Assembly (NCBI GenBank): GCA_009602725.1
Contig: WELB01000098.1
Span: 479,886 to 494,804, forward strand
Reading direction: 5' to 3'
Length of the DNA: 14,919 nucleotides
Source: Spirogloea muscicola
Lineage: Eukaryota > Streptophyta > Zygnematophyceae > Spirogloeales > Spirogloeaceae
In this document: piece after piece, positions 9,640 through 14,919 of the stretch
How positions within the stretch are numbered: the first letter of the stretch is position 1
Layout: each line of letters opens with the position of its first letter
Program-made: the position numbers and the translations under genes
Notes under the pieces: generated by a model
Databases searched by the model: none
What the model was told of the DNA's origin: nothing
Seen by the model: only the letters and a program-made list of their open reading frames with translations

Positions 9640-9860
9640 GGTCAGAGAGACTGGTTTCCTAGAAGCGGGTCCCCTGGCCCCTTGCAGCAGCCTCTGGCTT
9701 GCGCGGCGGGGTTGCTCTTCCTCCTCAGCTCGTCTGACTTCCTACTGCTAACCCGGGGGTTCTAAGAGCGCCCCTGTCTGCCTAGCCTGTGGCTCTGTCA
9801 AGAACACCTGTATGCATCTGGCTGGCTTTCACAGCCGCTCATTCAAGTGGCGCAGCGCCA
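9640..9860 (-). repeat. Dispersed repeat module A, copy 3, degraded, minus orientation
   Basis: Text shared with the copy at 10150-10490 includes GCAGCCTCTGGCTT, TGACTTCCTACTGCTAACCC (compare TGACTTGCAGCTCCTAACC) and a TTCTAAG block. It ends with CTGGCTGGCTTTCACAGCC near 9820-9837. Spacing between blocks differs from the other long copies, so it is diverged or rearranged. Confidence 0.5.
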
Positions 9861-9866
9861 CCTCTG

Positions 9867-9975
9867 TGCTGACTCGTGGTTGCTGAGCGGGTCAGCTTAG
9901 CAGCAGGTGATGTACACCTGTCAATGTGCTTGCCTTTGTACTTGGCCACACAGGCCCTCCATAACGTAAATACAC
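9867..9975 (-). repeat. Module B repeat, degenerate copy
   Basis: It shares with the 161-bp pair at 10758-11106 the hairpin GACTCG(TGGTTGCTGAG)CGGGTC (9871-9893) and the stretch ATGTGCTTGCCTTTGTACTTGGCC followed by a GGCC-bearing tail and AAATACAC. The hairpin keeps pairing through a G-T wobble. Confidence 0.65.
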
Positions 9976-9983
9976 ACTCCTTT

Positions 9984-10040
9984 ATATGGTGCTTGCCATT
10001 GTTCTTGGCCACTCAGGCCATATATCACTAAATACAAGCT
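9984..10040 (-). repeat. Module B repeat, partial copy
   Basis: ATGGTGCTTGCCATTGTTCT, then TGGCC and AGGCC, then AAATACA repeat the distal half of module B, offset by about 62 bp from the preceding copy. The hairpin half is missing. A weaker trace (GTGCTTACCTTTCTGTACTT) follows at about 10092. Confidence 0.55.
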
Positions 10041-10149
10041 CCTATATTTTATCCAGCCGCCCTACTTTCTCTTATTCCCCTTTGATTGGAATGTGCTTAC
10101 CTTTCTGTACTTGCATCTGGGTGCTGGCCGTGCTCTAGCTTTTTCCCTC

Positions 10150-10490
10150 TTCCCCTCCGTTCCGTTGAGGCTCCTCACTCGTACTTTTGAGTGATTCATC
10201 CTGCCCCTGTTCTGAGCTAGCGCTTATGGCCCCTTCGTAGTTTGGCCCCTTGGAACCTTGTGCATTCTTTCCGGGCTGGCTAATCACAGCCCTTGCCCCC
10301 ATTGGGAGAGCCACTTCCACTCTAGCTGCAGCCTCTGGCTTTTAAGGGGATCAAGGGGATCAAGGGGATTGCTTTTCCTCTCACAGCCATTGCCGTAATT
10401 AGAAGAACTATTTCTGTAGTTTCCGGCAGCTAGTCTTTCTGACTTGCAGCTCCTAACCGGAGTTTACTAAGTGATTCTCCTACCCGGAAA
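10150..10490 (-). repeat. Long module A repeat, inverted partner of 13893-14180
   Basis: Read on the minus strand, the order is: CTTAGTAAAC, GAGCTGCAAGTCAG, AGTGGCTCTCCCAATGGGGG, CAAGGGCTGTG..AGCCAGCCC, GAATGCACAAGGTTC, GGGGCCAAACTACGAAGGGG, AAGCGCTA.CTCA and ACGAGTGAGGAGCCTCAA. The same order appears on the plus strand at 13893-14180, so two diverged copies of one element lie in opposite orientation. Internal length differs, partly from a triplicated 9-mer here. No open reading frame of an enzyme is visible, so it looks non-autonomous. Confidence 0.75.
10344..10370. repeat. Tandem 9-mer AAGGGGATC x3
   Basis: AAGGGGATC, AAGGGGATC and AAGGGGATT stand head to tail inside the long module A copy. 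They are absent from its partner near 14000, so this is a local expansion. Confidence 0.85.
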
Positions 10491-10605
10491 GCTTTGAGAG
10501 AACGCTCTTCAGCCCCTTCGAGCCTTGTCAGTCAATGTCCGGGCTGGCTGTATACAGCCCTCGCCCCCTTCTGGAGCCACTTCTTCTTTGTGTAACCCCG
10601 TTCTT
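10486..10605 (-). repeat. Dispersed repeat module A, copy 5, minus orientation
   Basis: GAACGCTCTTCAGCCCCTTC, GCCTTGTCA and CCGGGCTGGCTG-TATACAGCCC followed by CTCGCCCCCTTCTGGAGCCA parallel copies at 4600-4700 and 10261-10320. It adjoins the preceding long copy, so two elements lie next to each other or nested in the same orientation. Confidence 0.65.
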
Positions 10606-10757
10606 TGGAGAAGAAGCAGCTCTTTCAACGGGAACTTTTGGCATTAGCTTTTGCCTAAAACATGTGCATTGGCTTGACGTGGCCTCCTTTTCGATTCATG
10701 CGCACCGCGCGCCTTCAAATTGAAAAGAGCTGCTATGTTCCCCCGCCGGCCTCCCTT

Positions 10758-10918
10758 CGTATCTGCCTTCTAGTATTCAGGCATCGGTCAGCGACCTTTA
10801 TGTTTTGACCCGTGGTTACTGAGCGGGTCAATCTATTGTAGGTTATGTAGGTCTTAAGATGTGCTTGCCTTTGTACTTGGCCATTTGGCCTTCGTTTGTT
10901 TCATATACACGAAATTTC
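10758..10918 (-). repeat. Module B repeat, 161-bp copy 1
   Basis: It runs from CGTATCTGCC to ACGAAATTTC and is highly similar to 10946-11106 at an exact 188-bp offset. It contains the perfect hairpin TTGACCCG (10805-10812) / CGGGTCAA (10824-10831), GATGTGCTTGCCTTTGTACT, TGGCCATTTGGCC and TATACACGAAATTTC. No protein coding was recognised. Confidence 0.85.
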
Positions 10919-10945
10919 ACCCTTCCATTGGTGGCAGAAGGGCTC

Positions 10946-11106
10946 CGTATCTGACATCTAGTATTCAGGCATCGATTATATCACCTTTATTTTTGACCCG
11001 TGGTTATTGAGCGGGTCAACCTGCTGTAGGTCATGTAGGTCTTTAGATGTGCTTGCCTTCGTACTTGGCCATTAGGCCTTCGTTTGTTTCAAATACACGA
11101 AATTTC
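10946..11106 (-). repeat. Module B repeat, 161-bp copy 2
   Basis: The same length and order as copy 1, with scattered substitutions. The hairpin TTGACCCG (10993-11000) / CGGGTCAA (11012-11019) is unchanged in the arms, while the loop differs by one base (TGGTTATTGAG). Unchanged arms with diverging flanks suggest the hairpin matters to the element. Confidence 0.85.
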
Positions 11107-11119
11107 CCAATCTTCGCAA

Positions 11120-11170
11120 TCAGAAGAAGCAGAGTTTCCAAAGGGCTGTGCAAGCCAGCCCACACGGAAT
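11120..11170 (+). repeat. Module A core fragment, plus orientation
   Basis: TTTCCAAAGGGCTGTGCAAG followed by CCAGCCCACACGGAATGAAC repeats only the core palindrome and the GAATGAAC block of module A. It abuts the second 161-bp module B copy. Confidence 0.5.
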
Positions 11171-12164
11171 GAACCGTGTGAGTGCTACATTCGAGCAGAG
11201 GGTGAAGAATCTCTTATACAATAGGTTGCGATTCCCCACTGGCTTTAACATTGATAGACAGTCAGGACCTCCTCCTGCATGCACTCGTGATGCGTGACGG
11301 CGGCTTCCCTGCGGAAATGAAAGTGAATAAGATCATGCCCGTTACTATGAACGCTCAGAGACGTCATCGCCATCGCACATTAAATACTGTGGGTGTACAA
11401 CCCGGCGGAGGAACAGTTGCATTGGTCGATATGGTTGTAAGTGAGGTATATAAAGGTATAGCGTTGAATTACATTGCTGGATCACCTCCCACCAGACCGC
11501 AGTCGAGACCCTTGGTTGCATAGGTCCTTGGCTCAATACTCGCTGGGAAAGGTGCAGTTCCAGCAGTGCTGGGCCCGCCTTTCACAGCCATCGGCCCCTT
11601 CTTGGAAGAGCTTCCGTCCCCTAGCCTGGCTCACAGCCCACTGAGCCGTGCTGCTACACGCTGACCAGCCCATCCTCTCCACGGCCATCGCCCGCATTAC
11701 TAGATTCAGTGCTGCCGCTGTGCGTCTGCCAAAAGCAACCCTGCATCTGGCAACTCGCCTTGGGCCTGTCTCCCACCAGCAACGCCCCAGCTAACTGGGG
11801 TGAGGCCTTGCCACCAGAGGAGTGGCTGGCAGAGAGGGCAGCCGCCATGGGCACGCCAAGGCATGGAGGTGAAGACAAGGGCCTCAATTTGAATCAGACA
11901 GAACCGTTTGCTGGTATAAGGTCGCCCAGGAGTGGCCCGTGCATAAGGTGGGACAAACGGGAGCAAGGACGCGGCAATGTCGCAAGGGGAAAGTGGGCCG
12001 CAGTGGCCGTCCCAAGGAACAATTCATGAAACTAGGCGGCAGGCCAAGGGCAGGCTGGGGCACAGTAGGGGTCTTGCGGGAAAGTCGTCAAGGTAGCTGA
12101 AACAACCTCATGAATTTAGGCCTCACTTCCATCACAATGTAGTGCAAATACTCAATAATGCCGC
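11171..12164. other. No supported gene; orphan open frame at 11251-11523
   Basis: A 90-residue plus-strand frame (11251-11523) has less GC-rich codons than the recognised exons and matches no family I know. A TATA-like TATATAAAG lies at its 3' end (about 11447-11455). Another frame at 11709-12029 has no recognisable domain. A weak module A trace occurs near 11570-11650 (CTTTCACAGCC, GGCCCCTTCTTGGAAGAGC). This stretch may be old transposon debris; nothing stronger can be said. Confidence 0.3.
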
Positions 12165-12169
12165 TTACA
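12165..12169 (-). terminator. Candidate TGTAA poly(A) signal for QCR9
   Basis: TTACA on the plus strand reads TGTAA on the coding strand, about 390 nt past the QCR9 stop. It was the only one noticed in the presumed 3' UTR. It depends on the green-algal assignment. Confidence 0.4.
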
Positions 12170-12478
12170 TGACCTGATACTTTGTAACTAGGCCTTGATG
12201 ATGCAATAAGAGTATCAGAAAAGTGGCTGCAACAGGGTATCATATGTCAGGCTCATCAACTGGAGCTCAATCTACCAAACTGATGTAAGAGCACGGACAT
12301 TCAACAGAGGGCTCCACAATGAGGTCAGGTCTGCAACCTGCATCAACTTGCCAGCCTTCTCCATCTAGGCCACTCCACCTCCGCGTGAGCCGGCTGGTAA
12401 CGTGATGGTGGGGCTCCTGCCTCCAAGTGCCTTTGCACTCGCTTATGCTGCTATGTGACCGTCATCAAGGACACTAGC

Positions 12479-12510
12479 GCTGAGCCTTTGCCGCTGAGCC
12501 TTTAGCGGCG
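12479..12510. repeat. Short direct repeat with hairpin in the QCR9 3' UTR
   Basis: CGCTGAGCCTTT occurs twice, 14 bp apart. The second copy also lies in a small stem, CCGCT(GAGCCTTT)AGCGG. It is about 60 nt past the QCR9 stop on the coding strand. Function unknown. Confidence 0.55.
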
Positions 12511-12555
12511 TTTGCACAAGGCATTTGCAAACCTTGCGTAAGCACTCCTTCGTCC

Positions 12556-13418
12556 TCACTCCTCCTCTGCTTTCCTGGTCCCAAGAGTGGGGATGTCCTC
12601 GTACTTCTTCTGCAAAAGCCAGAGGCATCTCAATGGATGCCATACAGAGCGTTGGACGATTGAAGCAAGTTTGCAGGTCTATCCTCCTCGTTGCAAGTGG
12701 CAGTATTGTCCTCTGCTGCCGGATAACTTCAGGAACACAGGAGAGGCAACACTTGCTCTCACTGATGGTAAAGACAATGCAGGGCTCCATGAGTCCTGTT
12801 CAAAGAGCAACAAACTTCAACAGTCTAGATACCTTGGTGATATTGCAAGTGACCATTGTTGGCACAAGGCTAGAACTCACCCCCTTGTTACTCATGTCCC
12901 ACAATTTATCGACACCGTAATTCACCACCTGCAGATCTCAACCAGTGTGTCAGCTTCATGCTGAACAAAAAGCAACACTTTCTATCTATGTCTGTGCTGG
13001 CGCAACCACCTCTCTCTTGATTGTTTCAGGCAGCCATGCTTTTGTTTTCACCCTAATTACACCGCTTGATCTGCAGCAAGCTAGATTTTGCTGTGCAGAC
13101 ACCTAGTAACACGGCAGGAGTTGACCTGTAAACCTGCAAGCCAGTACTCGCAAAGCCCCTCCTTCTGTGGTTGCGCTTGGCACGCCCGGCTGACCAAGCT
13201 ACCCAGTGACCCCTCCTCGATCTACGCTCAAAGGATGCACGGTAGTAGTCCCTCGCCGAGGGACACGATCACCGAGCAGGATGGAAGTCTGCTGCGCTCA
13301 CCCGCTCGCCAGCCAGCGCGCCCGCAAAGATGAAGGCCACGTAGAGGGAGTTGCGGCGCATGAGCAGGCGGTAGGCGCCCTCCGCAACCGTCGCACCGGG
13401 CCTACTGCCAGACTCCAT
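12556..13418 (-). CDS. QCR9: Ubiquinol-cytochrome c reductase subunit 9, three exons
   Basis: QCR9 (called UQCR10 in animals) is a small single-span subunit of respiratory complex III in the inner mitochondrial membrane, near the cytochrome c1 / Rieske protein side. Exons on the minus strand: 13418-13302 (39 aa), 12928-12881 (16 aa), 12609-12556 (17 aa plus TGA), giving 72 residues, the usual plant length. EGAYRLLMRRNSLYVAFIFA carries the conserved RRNS turn and the start of the membrane helix (about 24-37). It continues AGALAGER, then VVNYGVDKLWDMSNKG (AVDYGV-KLWE in plants), then KKYEDIPTLGTRKAEEE (KRYEDIPVLGQR in plants). All introns are GT-AG in phase 0. No cleaved presequence is expected. 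It has no open frame long enough to stand out and is easily missed. Nothing in the sequence links it to its neighbours. Confidence 0.92.
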
Positions 13419-13619
13419 GACGCCGGGCTGGTAGAGGTGACCTAAGAAGCGGCGGCGGCGGCGGGTACGGTGACGGAGGGGGAGGCGGGGAAGGCGGCGG
13501 CCGTCGGCCCGGCGCCCGCGAGGGCGGGGCGAGTGGAGGGGGGGGAACCCGCGACAGAAGCTGCGGCTGACGGCGCAGGGTGGCGAAGCGAGGGGGGAAG
13601 CCTTGGCGACCTCTGAAGC
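13419..13619 (-). promoter_or_regulatory. GC-rich probable 5' UTR and promoter of QCR9
   Basis: This is a GGC/CCG-rich block just upstream of the QCR9 ATG, including a short GCGGCGGCGGCGG run. The coding-strand start context CCGGCGTCATG equals that of PP4. A Pro/Ser/Ala-rich open frame across it is a composition artefact. No TATA box was recognised. Confidence 0.4.
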
Positions 13620-13624
13620 AGCTC

Positions 13625-13690
13625 TGAAGGGGCGAGGGCTGGCTTTGCCGGCCCCTCTTCTCTATGGGCGAGCACTTCCCTTTGGAAAGC
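13625..13690 (-). repeat. Module A core fragment, minus orientation
   Basis: GGGCTGGCTTTGCCGGCCCC followed by TATGGGCGAGCACTTCCC resembles GGGCTGGCTAATCACAGCCC...ATTGGGAGAGCCACTTCC at 10271-10318. It is diverged and short. Confidence 0.45.
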
Positions 13691-13892
13691 CACAAGGTCC
13701 AAAGATCCGGAAGCCGAAAGGCACGTAGACCACACAGCTAAGCACGAGGCTACAGAGAGAAGGCGCGCGGAGCGCATGAAATGAAAGGGAGGCCAATTCA
13801 AGCCCATCCATTGTCCAGGCAGAGTCCAGTGCAAAGTAAACAAGGCTACATATTACGGCTACCTAAATGAAGGCGCCTAAGGTAACAGGGTC

Positions 13893-14180
13893 ACAGGAGG
13901 GGAGCTTAGTAAACCCGGGATAGCAGCAGCAAGTCGGAGTAACTTGCAGCTGGAAAAGAGGCACTACGACGAGACCAAAGGGGCCAAATAGACAAAGAGA
14001 CAAAGAGAAGAAGCTCTTCCAAAAGAGAAGTGGCTCTCCCAATGGGGGCAAGGGCTGTGAGAAGCCAGCCCGAAAAGAATTGACAAGGTTCGAAAGGGCC
14101 AAATTACGAAGGGGCCAGAAGCGCTATCTCAAAACTGTAGGATGACTCACTCAATAACAACGAGTGAGGAGCCTCAAATC
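13893..14180 (+). repeat. Long module A repeat, inverted partner of 10150-10490
   Basis: Blocks in order on the plus strand: GGAGCTTAGTAAAC, ACTTGCAGCTGG, GAAGTGGCTCTCCCAATGGG, GGCAAGGGCTGTG..AGCCAGCCC, GAATTGACAAGGTTCGAAAG, GGGCCAAATTACGAAGGGGC, AAGCGCTATCTCA and AACGAGTGAGGAGCCTCAAA. This is the best preserved copy together with its partner. No target-site duplication or terminal inverted repeat could be fixed by eye. Confidence 0.75.
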
Positions 14181-14305
14181 CGACAAACTAGCTGGCGGAG
14201 AACAATCCCCCTGACGAAAGTCAGAGGCAGCAGCGAGAGCACGCCCAGCACGCAGGTGCAAAGCGTGGGCCATGGACCGCTGAAGGGATATGGAATGGAA
14301 AGGAT

Positions 14306-14440
14306 TGGACAAGCTCTTCCAACTGAATGGCAGAGATCACAGCTGTTCCCAAATGGGGGCGAGGGCTGTCAAGGAGAAGTGGCTGTCATAGAGCCAGCCC
14401 CAAAAAGATTGGACTGGGCAAAGGTCTCAAGGGCGGGGTA
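14306..14440 (+). repeat. Module A repeat, copy with insertion in the core
   Basis: AGCTCTTCCAACTGAATGG, CCCAAATGGGGGCGAGGGCT and AGCCAGCCCCAAAAAGATTG follow the plus-strand order of module A. A 20-nt insert carrying GAGAAGTGGCTGTCA separates the two halves of the core; it resembles the GAGAAGTGGCTCTCC block normally upstream, suggesting a local duplication. Confidence 0.55.
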
Positions 14441-14560
14441 GCCCCGACACGGAAAGCGCCATCTAGAGTCGCGGGGAGTCGCGGCGCTGCCCCGACACAT
14501 CCCCTCGTTCGCGACACGCCACTGGCCACGCAGTACCCCACCGGCCGAAGGAAAAATTGG

Positions 14561-14620
14561 TCGTGTATTTGAAACAATTGAAGGCCAATATGGCCAAGTA
14601 CAAAGTCAAGCACATCTCAT
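14561..14620 (+). repeat. Module B repeat, plus-orientation fragment
   Basis: GTGTATTTGAAACAATTGAA, GGCCAATATGGCCAAGTACA and AGTCAAGCACATCT are the reverse complement of the distal half of module B at 10853-10910. The hairpin half is replaced by the minisatellite that starts about 30 bp later. Confidence 0.65.
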
Positions 14621-14645
14621 GACGTAGCAGCTAGCATCTAGCAGC

Positions 14646-14919
14646 TTCTGGAGCTGCTAAGGAGTGGGGCAGCAGCAGTGGCAGGAGGAATGGAAGGGGG
14701 GGGGAAGAGGGCCGGACGTGCCAACTGCGGCCTTGTCGACCTGTCCTGCTGGAGCTGCTAGAGGAGTGGGGCAGCAGTAGTAGCAGGAGGGATGGCAGGG
14801 GGGGGCAGAGAGGGCCGAAAGTGCCGATGAGGCCTTGACGACCTGGCAGCAGTAGCAGGAGGAGGGAAGGCAGGGGGGGGGGGGGAGGGCCGGCTGCTAG
14901 AGGAGTGAGGCAGCAGCAG
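14646..14919. repeat. G-rich minisatellite, period near 101 bp, runs off the window
   Basis: GAGCTGCTA(A/G)AGGAGTGGGG begins at 14651 and again at 14752. Each unit continues with GCAGCAG.AG, GGCAGGAGG, a run of 8 or more G, AGGGCCG, GTGCC, GGCCTTG and GACCTG. A shortened third unit (about 14846-14892) has a very long G run at about 14873-14886, and a fourth begins at 14893. The array is cut by the window end. Confidence 0.85.

Noticed and set aside
10758-11106. CRISPR-like array
   Set aside because: Only two long copies with wide spacing and diverged sequence in a eukaryotic intron-rich context; no short regular repeats with unique spacers.
11709-12029. 106-residue plus-strand frame
   Set aside because: No domain, signal or family resemblance was found. 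Frames of this length are expected by chance at this composition.
13442-13843. Minus-strand Pro/Ala/Ser-rich frame of 133 residues upstream of QCR9
   Set aside because: Low complexity driven by GGC/GCC repeats, and it overlaps a repeat fragment. It is more likely the QCR9 5' flank than a gene.
14080-14105. tRNA-derived SINE, from GGTTCGAAAG resembling a B box in module A
   Set aside because: Other copies read GGTTCCAAG, GGCTCGAAG or GGTCTGAGG, no matching A box was found at the right distance, and no cloverleaf could be drawn.

Overview
The window looks like nuclear DNA from a eukaryotic alga, most likely a chlorophyte. The genes are split into many short exons with GT-AG introns of about 100-640 nt. 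Many acceptors read TTGCAG or TGTGCAG. Gene 5' ends are GC-rich, and TGTAA motifs (the green-algal polyadenylation signal) lie downstream of three stop codons. A Dunaliella-like or other chlamydomonadalean genome would fit, but the genus is inference. Almost no real protein is visible as one long open frame, so all four genes were rebuilt by joining exons with consistent phase.

Layout: (1) About 1-3961, plus strand: a 5'-truncated DEK-type chromatin protein gene, 12 exons, 468 residues in the window. (2) 5229-5863, plus strand: a small basic nucleolar-type protein of the LLP-homolog/DUF2423 family, preferred model two exons and 129 residues. (3) 9057-6757, minus strand: a complete eight-exon gene for the catalytic subunit of protein phosphatase 4 (304 residues), convergent with gene 2. 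(4) 13418-12556, minus strand: a three-exon gene for QCR9, the small subunit of respiratory complex III (72 residues), made of exons so short that no open frame reveals it.

The rest (about 3962-5228, 9200-12500 and 13600-14919) is non-coding and repeat-rich. One dispersed family (module A) has a conserved GGGCTG...CCAGCCC core and occurs in both orientations at about nine places. Two longer copies of about 290-340 bp lie in inverted orientation on either side of QCR9. A second family (module B) carries a GACCCG/CGGGTC hairpin and occurs as two 161-bp copies at a 188-bp period, plus degenerate copies. The right edge runs into a G-rich minisatellite with a period near 101 bp.

The four genes are housekeeping genes (chromatin, ribosome biogenesis or nucleolus, signalling phosphatase, respiration) with no sign of acting as one system. 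The least explained material is the A/B repeat system and a 50-bp tandem duplication across a splice acceptor of the phosphatase gene, in which the upstream acceptor copy has lost its AG. No complete mobile element, CRISPR array, tRNA or rRNA was recognised.
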